Below are positions 46,275-57,610 of a stretch of DNA of 64,000 nucleotides, in pieces. Position numbers and translations under genes: made by a program. The notes beneath the pieces were generated by a model that was not told where the DNA came from, made no database searches, and saw nothing but the letters and a program-made list of their open reading frames with translations. Within the stretch, counting starts at the first letter, position 1, and each line of letters opens with the position of its first letter. Source of the DNA: Eriocheir sinensis (Eukaryota; Arthropoda; Malacostraca; Decapoda; Varunidae). The stretch covers positions 24,144,218 through 24,208,217 of the forward strand of contig NC_066516.1 in NCBI RefSeq assembly GCF_024679095.1. The letters are read 5' to 3'.

Positions 46275-46427
46275 GCCATAAACAAAAGACGGGTTTTCAC
46301 TGTGACAATAAAACTGGCAGACATTTCTAGCGTTGTACAGCAAGGCGGAAACAGGTGCTCGGTTCTCGTTCTCAGATTATGTCTTCCCACAATTTCAAAT
46401 CCTTTCAGATATATTGCCGCGAGCTAA
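46275..46427 (+). CDS. Possible exon, unrecognised
   Basis: A good acceptor (CCCGTTTTCCTTTCAG ending at 46274) is followed by 50 codons open in phase 0 to a TGA/TAA-type stop at 46425-46427. Composition is normal, with AINKRRVFTVTIKLADIS at the start. No donor, partner exon or family is recognised. Confidence 0.15.
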   Translation, partial: AINKRRVFTVTIKLADISSVVQQGGNRCSVLVLRLCLPTISNPFRYIAAS

Positions 46428-47491
46428 TCCCCGGATCAGTCTGCACGAGATACAAGCTGGCCAGGGAGACTTATTTCAAAGCTGAATCTCCTGCTACATG
46501 GCCAACAGAAGTTCAGTTCGCTTCACCCATGCTACGTGCGTCACCGCGGCTTAAACAGACCGAAAACATAAGTTCAGCATACTTTCAAAGGGCAAGGCAA
46601 TTTCAAAGTTGATTATTTTGCTGCATTGCAATCTATTTGTTTTCAACATGCTACATTATCACAACTAAAACATACCCAAAGCAAGAGTTAACTGTGCTTT
46701 TATGGGCTTGTCAGTTCAATTTAAATGAAAACACGCGCCACTCATATTGTTGTGTTTCTATTAAAAAAAAACTGCCTATGTTTCAAACAATTATATTATT
46801 CACACAATAACTGAGCGATCAAGTCTGTAACTTACGCTGTTTTTAAGGGTGGAAACAAAACGAAAGCCAAGTCTGGAAAATCAGTAGACCAGATCGGTGA
46901 GCGGCGGACAGAGCAGCGCATTGCCATCCATAAACTAAGTACGTCCTAATAAGCAAATTCCACAGCAGAACATGAAGTAATATAAAAAAAAATAATAATA
47001 ATAAAATAGAAGCGGCGTCCATTCTCTCAAGTTTTCGTTCATTATTCGTTCTACCGTTCATGGGGAGGATGTTCTTTTTGAGGTCACCTGTTCAGCCATC
47101 CACCAAGCTGCGGTAGTGAGTTAAAATTCCCTCACTAGGACGCATCAAGGTGGCTAGATACTTTGACCCCCTTCCCTTTAGCTATCCTGCCTTTAATCAC
47201 CTCATTATCTGCCCTAATAAGGAACCTGAGGCATTGATCCCATTATTCCCCTTCGTCGGACACCCCTCAGACTTGCTTCCCTTCCTCCTCCCACACAGAG
47301 GCTCAGACACAACAAAGAAAGCGGAAAAAAGGGAAAAAGATAAGGGGAAAAATTACACCGTGGGAGCTTCGGACAGGTGGGATTTCAACGTGAGGGTTTC
47401 GTGCTGGATACCGATCTTGCGTGTAATGGATCCTTCGGCTTGAGTGGCAGTGTTTTGTTCTTCTGTGTGGGGGAGGGGTGAGGGGGGACTG

Positions 47492-47493
<2 letters not shown>
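46428..47493. other. Unique AT-richer sequence, no gene recognised
   Basis: Simple repeats are almost absent between 46430 and 47490. No coding region can be supported. Confidence 0.45.

Positions 47494-47580
<87 letters not shown>
47494..47580. repeat. (TG)n microsatellite, 87 bp
   Basis: About 43 TG units. Confidence 0.97.
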
Positions 47581-47584
<4 letters not shown>

Positions 47585-47808
47585 AGCCCAATCAGTCGAC
47601 CATCTGTTATTGTTATGGTGTTTGTCCATTCTCTCATCAGCAGCGCCAGAGGAAGTGGTACAAAACAAATGCACAGCCAGGCTCGCATCGATTAATCATT
47701 TAGCCTAAACTGTATGATATATTTATTCCGCAAATGGCACGTCAATACACAAACACAAACATACACCCACACACGCACATACTACACAAATAAACAAACA
47801 CGCGCGCG

Positions 47809-47809
<1 letters not shown>

Positions 47810-47863
<54 letters not shown>
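47810..47863. repeat. (CA)n microsatellite
   Basis: About 27 CA units, preceded by CGCGCGCG. Confidence 0.97.
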
Positions 47864-47865
<2 letters not shown>

Positions 47866-47950
47866 TTACCTGTCTGTTCAGAATGGTGGAGGCTACCAGA
47901 GACACATACCTGAAAAGAGGGAAGACATCATTAAACAGTGAACAAATAAA

Positions 47951-47969
47951 CAACAACAACAACAACAAC

Positions 47970-48039
<70 letters not shown>

Positions 48040-48062
48040 TCAACAACAACAACAACAACAAC
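47951..48062. repeat. Symmetric (AAC)n(AAT)n(AAC)n compound array
   Basis: About seven AAC units, about 23 AAT units, one ATC junction, then about seven AAC units. The arrangement mirrors the array at 12630-12803. Confidence 0.96.
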
Positions 48063-48139
48063 GATAATAAAGAAAGAAAAGTACGTAAATGAAAAAATAC
48101 ACAAAGAAAAGAAAAAAAGATGAAAAAGATGAACAACAG

Positions 48140-48142
<3 letters not shown>

Positions 48143-48193
<51 letters not shown>
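48143..48193. repeat. (CA)n microsatellite
   Basis: About 25 CA units. Confidence 0.97.
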
Positions 48194-48196
<3 letters not shown>

Positions 48197-48309
48197 CCTC
48201 TTCATCAAGGGACGCATTGCCGGCGGCGCCCACGCACACACGTATACAAACACACACTGAAAAGCTAAGACAATATAGCCACGAAAAGGGGACTCTCTAG
48301 ATTACACGA

Positions 48310-48720
48310 GGGAGAATGGGGGAGGAAAGGGGAGGGGAGGAAAGGGGAGGAAAGGGGAGGGCAGGGGAGGGGAGGAAAGCAGAGGAGGAGAGAGGAGAGG
48401 AGAGGAAAGGAGAGGAGAGGAGAGGAGAGGAGAGGAGAGGAGAGGAGAGGAGAGGAGAGGAGAGGAAAGAAGATAAGAGGAGAGGAAAGGAAAGGAAAGG
48501 AAAAAGGAAAGGAAAGGAAAGGAAAGGAGAGGAAAGGAAAGGAGAGGAGAGGAGAGGAAAGGAAAGAAGAGGAGAGGGTGAGATGAGAAGAGGAGAGGAG
48601 AGAAGAGGAGAAAAGAGGAGCGGAAGACCAGAGGAAAAGGAGAGGAAAGGAGAGAAGATGCGGGATGGGAGGAGAGAGGAGAGGTTGAGGAGACGAGGGA
48701 AGGGGAGTATAGAGCCGGGA
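48310..48720. repeat. (GGAGA)n/(GGAAA)n pentanucleotide polypurine array
   Basis: GGAGA, GGGGA and GGAAA pentamers extend for about 400 bp, most regular at 48396-48470 and 48482-48560. The + frame is E/R/G/K-rich and an artefact. Confidence 0.93.
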
Positions 48721-49020
48721 AGGTTTACTCAGGCAGGCGAGGGAGGGAAAGAAAGAGGGCAGAGGAAATTAGACAGTAAAGCATTAAAGGAGTGGGAGGA
48801 ATGGTCTTGCTTATGGAGAGAGAAAATGAGACAAGATGGAGGAAGAGTGGAGCATGATTGTGGTCTGTGTTGATGGGGAAGGTGGTGGAGTAAAGAATGA
48901 TGTTGGTCTGTATTGCGTTGGGAAGGAAATGGAGAAAGAGAAGAGGAGAGAATAATGCCTGTTTATATTGAGAATGAAAGAAGTGGAGGAAAGTTTGGAG
49001 AGGACACGAGACAAGGAGGG

Positions 49021-49075
49021 ATAAGAACATAAGAACATAAGAACGTAAGGAGTCTGCAAGAGGCCGGTTCCTGTA
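49021..49075 (+). mobile_element. (ATAAGAAC)n-headed crab-type dispersed repeat, fragment
   Basis: Three ATAAGAAC/T units lead into GTAAGGAGTCTGCAAGAGGC and CGGTTCCTGTACAC. I know this phrase from memory as the start of a very common dispersed repeat in crab and other decapod sequence. Only about 55 bp is present here. Confidence 0.6.
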
Positions 49076-49176
49076 CACTCAAGGAGAAAGGGAGAAGGAA
49101 ACGGAGAAAGGGCTCGCTAGTGGAATGCTCGGAGAGAAAAGTAGGCAGAGAAACTATTGGAAAGGAAAGGTAAAGG

Positions 49177-49178
<2 letters not shown>

Positions 49179-49239
<61 letters not shown>
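49179..49239. repeat. (CA)n microsatellite
   Basis: About 30 CA units. Confidence 0.97.
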
Positions 49240-49240
<1 letters not shown>

Positions 49241-49769
49241 GGAGAACAAAGAGCTTCGAATCTTCCATCATAACGAAGTCCTCCACCTGCATCCCCTCTC
49301 CCTCACTTTCCTCTCTTCTTTCTGTTTTCCCCGCACAGACTTGGATGGCGAGAAAAATGGTTCGTCTCATGAGAGTGTAGGAGTGAGGAAGGAGTGGGCG
49401 AGAGAGAGATTGCACCAGCCCCGAAATTATGCGATCTTCTCTGTCTGTCTGTCTGTCTGATCTTCACCGAGTCTGTACCGCCCACTGAGGGAATTTTTGG
49501 AGCAATTACCAGACGCCAGAGAGTGTAGTCAAGAAAACCTCCGACACACTGATATTCTGATCGATTGCCCGCAGGAGGGAGCCGGGCGTGGGGGGGAGGG
49601 GGGGATCCATGCATTTGGGTTGAATCAAGGAAAAAGAAAAGGAAATAACAAAACTATTCCAACGCAAGGAACAGAGTGCCGCCAAAATTCTAGAACCACA
49701 CAAATAAAAAAAAAGATTAGCAAAGCAATAAAAAAACAAGAGTAAAGTAAAAAAGAAAAAGTAGAGGAT
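49240..49769. other. Unique sequence; one acceptor-like site
   Basis: TTCTTTCTGTTTTCCCCGCACAG would put an exon start at 49339, open to about 49460, but no donor or family supports it. (CTGT)n lies at 49440-49458. Confidence 0.35.
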
Positions 49770-49875
49770 AGTGAGCTCCTTTGACCTCTGTTCGGGAGCA
49801 GTGAGTAGCGGGCTTTTTTTATTTTTCTTTATTTACGCCCTAGAACTGTCTCCTTAGCTGTAAAAAAAAAAAAAA
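49770..49875 (-). mobile_element. Crab-type short dispersed repeat, copy 2 (inverted)
   Basis: On minus it reads T-run, ACAGCTAAGGAGACAGTTCT, AGGGCGTAAATAAAG, an A-rich block, GCCCGCTACTCACTGCTCCC, then GAGGTCAAAGGAGCTC. The block order is the same as at 9769-9910. Confidence 0.72.
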
Positions 49876-50031
49876 GGCTATGAAATAATCAGACGAATGT
49901 AAAAAAATTAAAAAAAAGTAGAGGTCAGTGAGGGAGGTTTACTGGGCAATGATAATAAAAGAGGAAACTAAAATAAAATAAAAAGAAAGATGTTAGTGAT
50001 GGAGGGAGAGGCTGCACACACTGTCACAGGC

Positions 50032-50105
50032 TTTATGTTGTGGGTAACGGCCGCGGTAATCGGGAGTCTTTACGTTGTGGGTAACGGCCGCGGTAATCGG
50101 GAGTC
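50032..50105. repeat. 37-bp tandem duplication
   Basis: TTTATGTTGTGGGTAACGGC (50032) and TTTACGTTGTGGGTAACGGC (50069) begin two 37-bp units that end CGCGGTAATCGGGAGTC, with one mismatch. Very recent. Confidence 0.95.
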
Positions 50106-50386
50106 GCTGCAATCAACCCGTGAACAGCGCACTGATAAACGAGCACTCGTAAACAGAGCGGCAGCTTGGCGAGTGGCTGGTGGGAGTGGTTGTGGTTGTG
50201 GTGATGGTGGTGGTGGTGCTTGTGCCGGTGGTACTGGGTTATGGGAGTTATTGAGGGTTATGGGAGCGGGACCGCCTTCATTTGCTGACGTCACAGAGTT
50301 CCCCAGGCCTTCTCTCCCGTGGGCCTCGGTTGTCCACGGAGTCAACGAAGGCACGAAACTTGACGCTGGGAGGCCGAGGGAGGGAA

Positions 50387-50388
<2 letters not shown>

Positions 50389-50440
<52 letters not shown>
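50389..50440. repeat. (CA)n microsatellite
   Basis: About 26 CA units. Confidence 0.97.
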
Positions 50441-50444
<4 letters not shown>

Positions 50445-50519
50445 ACTGGACTGGCTTGTTATCCTCCGTTTAACAAGTCAAAACCGAGCAGCCTCCGGGC
50501 GCCATCTGCCAAGAGTCTG

Positions 50520-50548
50520 GTGTGTGTGTGTGTGTGTGTGTGTGTGTG
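50520..50548. repeat. (TG)n microsatellite
   Basis: About 14 TG units, 80 bp from the opposed (CA)n. Confidence 0.95.
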
Positions 50549-50784
50549 ACGTAACCGTTGTCCAGTGGTGGAAGGAATAGTATTTTCTGCGTTCATGTGT
50601 GTTTGTCTCGGCAAACTCTCGCTCTGTTCGACGCCCGATGAAGACTCGTCAGCCTCCGACAACGTGTTCTGTTCTCTGGGCCACAGGTTCGCCACGCCTT
50701 CAAGGAGAGGGGGAGGGGGGCCTGTCTGCCTGCGTGCGACCCAAACACGCAGACACAAATGGAAGCCCAGCGAGTCTCATACAT

Positions 50785-50890
50785 ATGCAGCAGCATTTTA
50801 CGGGCTCAGATTACGGGAACGAACCGCGGGTGAAGGGATGCAGACAGGCAGTGTTGTTGTTGGTGGTAGCAGTGAGTGAAAATTTAGCAG
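50785..50890 (+). CDS. Possible first coding exon of a secreted protein
   Basis: From ATG 50785 the frame reads MQQHFTGSDYGNEPRVKGC, then RQAVLLLVVAVSENLAG, and meets a perfect donor (TTAGCAG|GTAAGTC, GT at 50891) in phase 1. A hydrophobic LLLVVAV core after basic residues, with a phase-1 intron just behind it, is typical of signal-peptide exons. Against it: the n-region is long (about 21 residues), the frame is also open upstream to 50599, part of the core comes from a GTTGTTGTTGGTGGT repeat, and no second exon is visible. Confidence 0.2.
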
Positions 50891-51930
50891 GTAAGTCTCC
50901 TACGCCCCCACCAAAACAATCCTGCACAATCCGTACTGGGCATATTGAGTCCGTACCAGCTTTACACAAGTATGTTCAACGAAGACGACCCTTAAAGCTA
51001 TCAAAGGGGCGACTCCCTCCAGGTGGCGGTCTAACACGGGCAGCCGCTCAACCATCTCGGCGGGAAACTTTAAGAACAAGAATGTGTCCCTCCTGTCCCT
51101 CTCTGCCCTCGCTCCTGCCGTCCTTCCTTCCCTCCTCTCCTCCCTGTAATCCCCCTTTCCACCCTCCCTCGCGCACCTCCAGAAACAACTACACATCGAC
51201 AGATATATTGGTGCAGGTGTGATATGCAAAACAGGAATCTCGTCCCCCCACCCCCACCCCGCCTCTCCCTCCGCGGCCCTCCCCCCCTCCCCCTGCTCAA
51301 CACAAAGCCCACTCTTTGCCGAGGCTCTGACACACTGGCGATAGGCGGCTCTCGTGTTTCACGCTGAAGGGGAGGCGAGGGGAAGCAGACTAAGCATGAC
51401 ACCGATAGGCTGCAGGGAAAAGGGGAAAAAAGAATAAGAGAAAAATATAATGAAAACAGAGAAATGATAAAAAGAGCAGGAAAGATAACTACTGAAATAT
51501 CTGGACAGGTCAAGGTCACGTGAGATGAAAAGAAGAATGAGGAAATATCCGCATCTGTGAGTTCCCTGACGCCCTTAAGTGCCTTCACACTTCCTTCAAG
51601 ACATGAGAGGCAGCAAGATTGAGGAAGCGAGACAACCACTCAACTATTAACGTCGCAAGTTACTCGCTCCAAGGGATGAGGCACTCGCTTTGTGCAAACA
51701 TGTAGATGTGAGCCAATGAAGTAGAACAAAAGTCTGTGTGGAGGCGAGACTCTCCTTCCTTTCTATTGCAGCACTAAGCAGATGGCCCTTGAAACAGATG
51801 CCAGTGATCAGTCATACTTAATGGATGGTAAATAAACGTATGGCCCGGGTGACAGATATAACGCACTGAAAGACGAAAAAGTTGCATGGTGACAATATGC
51901 TCCTTCATCCATTACTGAGACGCATGGGGA
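50891..51930. other. Unique sequence, no gene recognised
   Basis: A C-rich patch lies at 51085-51300; the rest has mixed composition with nothing supportable. Confidence 0.45.
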
Positions 51931-52092
51931 GAAGTTGTTGAGTAACTTTATATTTCCCTTCGGCAAAGAGAGAAAAGACAAAGGCCGAAAGTTGGGTGTA
52001 GTTGTATATTATTTTCCTTCGCCCAATAAAAAAAGGCACATGGGAGGAAAGTTGTGAGGAGTTATTCAATATTTCTCGATGGCCCAATACCG
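51931..52092. repeat. ~60-bp minisatellite, three diverged copies
   Basis: GAAAGTTG(T/G)G units begin at about 51930, 51987 and 52047. Each continues (G/T)AGTTxTxxAxTATTTxC, a TTCGGC/TTCGCCCAATA/ATGGCCCAATA block and an AAAGGCxCATGGGAG-type end. Confidence 0.75.
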
Positions 52093-52159
52093 CTCCTCTA
52101 GGCCTAACCCAAGTATTTGAGGCAAGGAGGAAAGGCATCTGAAGCTTGACGTCCCACCC

Positions 52160-52615
52160 AGTCTCATCCCCCTTAAAAACCTCCTTCCCTCACCCTCCTC
52201 CCCACAAACCCTACACTCCCCCAGGACCTGCCTCTCCCCAACAGTGTCACGTCCCTTCCCCTTACTCGCCCACAAACCTTGCACCCCCACTGAACCTGCC
52301 TTTCCCCAACAGTGCCCCTTCCCTCCTCTTCACCCCCCAGGGCCTGCCTCTCCCCAACAGTGTCACGTCCATCACCCTCACCCCCCTACACAAACCCTAC
52401 ACCCCCCTTGGACAGTGCCACTTCCCTCCCCTCACCAATCCACGAACTCTACACCCCCCTTGGACCTGCCCCCCTCAACTATGTAACTTCCTTCCCCTCG
52501 CTCCCCCAAAAACTCAACACCCCATTAAGGTCTGCCTCTCCCCTTCTTCCTTTCGCCCACACAAACCTTACACCCCACTATGACCTGCCTCTCCTCAACC
52601 CCCCCCCCCCTCTCC
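52160..52615. repeat. C-rich minisatellite, about seven degenerate copies
   Basis: CACAAACCCTACACCCCCC-like blocks (about 52203, 52271, 52391, 52440, 52508, 52560) alternate with TGGACCTGCCTCTCCCCAAC and AGTGTCACGTCCCTTCCCCT blocks. Periods range from about 50 to 75 bp because of internal losses. Confidence 0.85.
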
Positions 52616-52794
52616 TACATCAAAGTCATCGGCGACGCAAACCCCGAGGGAATTAACGCGGCGTATCTATATATAACTTTTCCCCACCAAAAACTCTCCT
52701 TCATTCAATAACCTAAAGATCTCTGGCTAGCGGAGGGAAGGGAGTGATGGAGAGGGAGTGATGGCTTGGCTGCAAAATAGCAAAAACACTATCT

Positions 52795-52905
52795 TACCCT
52801 CACCAGCCACACCACCACCACTACCACCACAACCACAACCACCATCACCACCCGCCATACCACCAGAACCACCACCAGCACCAACACCACTTCGACAAAA
52901 AAACC
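52795..52905. repeat. (CCA)n/(ACC)n-rich degenerate array
   Basis: ACC, ACA and CAG triplets with many interruptions. Confidence 0.8.
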
Positions 52906-53068
52906 AATATGATCCTCCCCCTCCCTCCACTTCCATTCCTCCTCTCCCTCTTCTCTCTCTCCCTCCCGTCTGAATGAGGAGGAAAACCGACGCTCGAGGA
53001 ATGGAAATAGTCACAAACCTTTTTTCTCAACCTTTTTCCTCAAGAATTTCGTGGATGACTTAGCAAAA

Positions 53069-53071
<3 letters not shown>

Positions 53072-53103
<32 letters not shown>
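53072..53103. repeat. (CT)n microsatellite
   Basis: About 16 CT units. Confidence 0.95.
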
Positions 53104-53105
<2 letters not shown>

Positions 53106-53485
53106 GTGGGTAGGAGATGGGGATGCCAGATATGTCCGCCCACACACAGCCTCGCGCCTTCACTCCGGGGATTTCGACTCGACTCGTCTTCAATCTTCCC
53201 TCTCTTAATACTATTACAGACAATTCTTGCCGGCGCACAGCTACTGATTAAACATAAGGAAAAAAGGTAAAAAGACTCCAAGCTGCGCGAAAACATGGAA
53301 TTAGTGGAGTGGCTCGCCGGTAACCAGGTTAATGAATGCTGAGAGGCAGGACGATGCAGCCAGAGTGGCGTCAAAGGCTGCCGGAGAAGGCTGCCGCTCG
53401 TAGGTTTTGCATGAGAGCCAAAGTTTTGTGAATAGAGCATGAAGGCTTTCCGGCAGCGAGGCCTTCCACGCGTCAACACACACAC
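53104..53485. other. Unique sequence, no gene recognised
   Basis: No repeat or coding signal beyond open frames without a recognisable family. Confidence 0.45.
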
Positions 53486-53578
53486 CCAGCCACACAGCAA
53501 GCCACACAGCCAGCAACCCAGTCAGCCAGTCAGTCAGCCAACCAGTCACCCAGCAAGTCAATCAATTAGCCAGTCACT
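53486..53578. repeat. Degenerate (CAGCCAGT)n array
   Basis: CCAGTCAG, CCAACCAG and CCAGCAAG variants repeat about every 4-8 bases. Confidence 0.82.
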
Positions 53579-54289
53579 CGAAAGAAATACAACATCGGCA
53601 TAGAAGGATGGAAGGCAGGCAGGGGATACACAAGACGTGACTGGATATCAAAGTTTTATAATAAGCTCTGTGTGACGGGACTTGAAGTGCACGAGAAGAC
53701 GAAGAAAGAGACATTAGCTATAACTGAAGGCATGGCCCGGTAACGTATGTGTAGACGCGTGTAAGCTTGTGACTAATAAACAAACAAACAAACAAGCAAA
53801 CATTCACTTTTGTATTTTACCCATTCTCTTCCTCCCTTCCTCCCTGTCTGGCCTGCCGGGGTGCCGCGAGGGGCGTGGTCGGGGCCGCGGCTCAGCGTCA
53901 GGGCGAGCGCCGGGATCAACAATATTCATAATTCGGGATCGCAACATTTTTCGATACAGCGGCGGAGGGCAAACAGTGCGAGGAACGCCGGCTCCCTCCC
54001 GCGGAAATGTTCAGCTTTAAAGGGATAAAAAAAAAATGTGACTAAATTATGGCGGACAATTGATACCACAAGAGTATTTAACACTCCCGCGGCCTCCCTT
54101 GTCTACAGGAGTCTCTGATATTCACAAGCTCGGCCTCAGCGGGGAAAGAATAGCTCCAGTTCCTCTCTCACTGCAGCACACCACCAAGCTCACTTTTACC
54201 GAGCCGTCCATTACTGGTTGGGAGAGAAAGGCAGGTGGTCAGGCAGCCAAGCAGGTGAACAAACTTTACAGGTGATGGTAACCAGTGAC
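53579..54289. other. Unique sequence with GC-rich, possibly regulatory island
   Basis: 53860-54110 is repeat-poor and GC-rich with embedded AATATTCATAATTCGGG, CTTTAAAGGGATAAA and CTAAATTATGG motifs. It could be a conserved non-coding element; only alignment could tell. No coding region is supported. Confidence 0.35.
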
Positions 54290-54580
54290 AATAGACAGAC
54301 AGAAGGAAGACAGAAAGGCAAAAGAGATGAAGAGTGTCTGACGTGATTGCAAATATACAGATGATGGAAACAGATGACACAGGAGTGACTAGACGAACAA
54401 AAGACAGAAATACAGAAAAATGTAGGAGTACGGACAGACCCAGGCAAGTCGATACACAAGAGATGACAGTGACAGATGATTACAGACAGATAGATGCATG
54501 GAGACAATTGATAGACAGACTAACAGGGAGAATCACGAAAGACAGACAGACAGATCAAGGAGGAATACGCGAGATGTAGA
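54290..54580. repeat. Degenerate (GACA)n-type array
   Basis: AGACAGA, ACAGATGA and ACAGGAG variants at low regularity throughout. Confidence 0.65.
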
Positions 54581-54654
54581 AATGGCAAGGGAGAAGTGAT
54601 TTATCATGCGCAGGAACGTCGCCTTCATTTGCATTTCATTGCGTCATGATTTTC

Positions 54655-54785
54655 CTTTTTTTCCTCCTTTTCTTCCTCCTCCTCCAACTTCAACTCCAAT
54701 TCCTCCTCCTCCTCCTCCTCCTCCTCCTCCTTCTTTTCTTCTTTCTGTTCCTCCTCCTCCTCCTCCTCCTCCTCCTCCTCCTCTT
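54655..54785. repeat. (CTC)n polypyrimidine arrays
   Basis: Two blocks of CTC units (about 54704-54730 and 54751-54783) in a C/T-only stretch; short ACC units follow at 54869-54903. Confidence 0.92.
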
Positions 54786-54951
54786 TATACGGACTTACCA
54801 ATCTCTGAACCCTGACAAAAAAATAAATTAAAAGATCTCTATGACCGTCATCATCATCACCGCAATCACTACCACTACCACCACCACCACCACCACGACC
54901 ACCACATAACGTCATAGGTATGCAGCACGCAAGCGCACACACAAAAAAGCG

Positions 54952-54985
<34 letters not shown>
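54952..54985. repeat. (CA)n microsatellite
   Basis: About 16 CA units. Confidence 0.95.
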
Positions 54986-54992
<7 letters not shown>

Positions 54993-55069
54993 AGCCAGGA
55001 AATCCAAAAAGCGTGAGGGTCTTGGTATATTACGTAAGAAATGAGAGCAGGAGAGAACAACAGGAAAAT

Positions 55070-55420
55070 AACAAGGAGGAGGAGGGAAGCGAGTCGAGGT
55101 CAGGAAAGGAGGAGGAGACGGAGGAGGAGGAGGAGGAGGAGGTGATAATGATGATGAAGAAAAAGAGGCAGAAATATGGAAAAAGAAAATGGAATAAGAA
55201 AAACAAGACAGAAAATAAGGAAGAGAAAACAAGATAAGGAAAATGAGGAGCAGGGAGGGGAAGGCGGCGCAATAAAATGAAGGAAGAAATCAGGGAAAAT
55301 CAATCGAACCGCGAAAGAGGTCAATGAGGAGAAAAAACAGAGAAAGTCGCTTACGAGTCTTGAAAAAAAAAAAGGGGGGGGGAGGGGGGAAGGGAAGGAA
55401 TGGCAGAGAATTCGGAAACA
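55070..55420. repeat. Polypurine region with (GGA)n and G-run
   Basis: (GGA)n at 55109-55142, G/A-biased DNA to 55420, with A12 followed by about nine G at 55362-55382. Confidence 0.8.
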
Positions 55421-55642
55421 GAGACCGGAAAGACGATGGAGGATACTGAAGAGCTCTGAAACCCGGATGTGAGACTGAGGGTGATAAACACGGCTGCGAA
55501 AAAAAAAAAAAAAAGATTGCATTACCGACACACACACAAACACACACGCGCGCATTAACACCACCACCATCACCACCACTAAGGGTAATAATGGTGGTGA
55601 TAGTAATGGATCTTGTGGGTGAGTGTGTGTGTGGGGTGGGTG

Positions 55643-55686
55643 TGAGGAGGAGGAGGAGGAGGAGGAGGAGGAGGAGGAGGAGGAGG
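55643..55686. repeat. (GGA)n trinucleotide array
   Basis: About 14 GGA units. Confidence 0.96.
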
Positions 55687-55749
55687 TATTGTTGTTAGTA
55701 TTGACGAATTTATAATATATTGCTCAAGAAGTTTAAAAAAAAAGTCATG

Positions 55750-55879
<130 letters not shown>

Positions 55880-55984
55880 ACAGCACAACAGGCACCAGCT
55901 TGTGTGGGATTAAAAAAAAGATTTGCAGGACGCGGTTATTTGACTCTCGCCTCCTCGCTGCCGACTATTGATTTTATAGACCTT

Positions 55985-56130
55985 TATATCTCTCTCTCTC
56001 TCTCTCAACTAATGCATAAATAAACATCAAAATCATACTCACATATCTATTAATCAATATATCTATCTATCCATTTATCTACCTGCTTGCCTGTCTGCCT
56101 ATGTCTGTCTATCCAGCTATCTATTCCACT
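55985..56130. repeat. Short (CT)n and degenerate (CTAT)n array
   Basis: (CT)n at 55989-56006, then CTAT/CCAT/CTGC/CTGT tetramers at about 56043-56128. Confidence 0.8.
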
Positions 56131-56558
56131 TTCTCTCTCTGTGGTCGACATAATACCGTCATAAGCTGCTTTACCTCCAGTTTGCAAAATATTTCCCACT
56201 TCGCTATGAATATTAATTTTTCAACGCAATTCTCACGAGCAAAAATACCGCAAAAAAATGTCTCGCGTTCGGCAGCGGCAGCAACGAGAACGACGAGACC
56301 GGCGGCGGGAAACAAGAGAAAGGAAAAATCGTAAATCTCGCCCAAAGAGAAAGAAAAAATAATGTTAATAATAGTCGCTCGGTATTCATCTAAGATTTTA
56401 AACGAACGATTTCCTCTGTCGCTCATTTGCTTGCTGGTGACACTAATATATATAGCTGAAACATCCCCGCATTTTTTTTTTTTCCCTCTCTACACCGACA
56501 AATACGAAAATAAATAACAGCGAAGCCTAAAATGACAAAATGATGATGTTGATAATAA

Positions 56559-56568
<10 letters not shown>
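56131..56568. other. Unique sequence, no gene recognised
   Basis: Nothing supportable; T11 run at about 56473. Confidence 0.45.

Positions 56569-56644
<76 letters not shown>
56569..56644. repeat. (AAC)n(AAT)n compound array
   Basis: About nine AAC units then about 17 AAT units, the third AAC/AAT junction in the window. Confidence 0.96.
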
Positions 56645-56646
<2 letters not shown>

Positions 56647-56759
56647 ATAGTACGATCACTCACTCACTGCTGCAAAAAGCCAAATTGTTCGTTATAAATT
56701 CGTAAATATCGGATGACCGGTAACGTAAAACTCCCTGAAATAAATTATATAATGAATGC

Positions 56760-57546
<787 letters not shown>

Positions 57547-57582
57547 TTTTTTTTTTTTTTTTTTTTTTTTTGGGGGGGGGGG
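57547..57582. repeat. T25-G11 homopolymer junction
   Basis: A run of about 25 T passes directly into about 11 G. Confidence 0.95.
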
Positions 57583-57610
57583 TTGTTTGTTTTAATGCAA
57601 ACACTGGTTG

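Noticed and set aside
47444..47703. Cys-Val repeat frames here and at other TG arrays
   Set aside because: Any (TG)n or (CA)n is stop-free and reads CVCV or THTH.
49339..49460. Acceptor-bounded open segment
   Set aside because: The acceptor is good, but no donor, partner exon, conservation or family supports it; kept only as a remark in the region entry.
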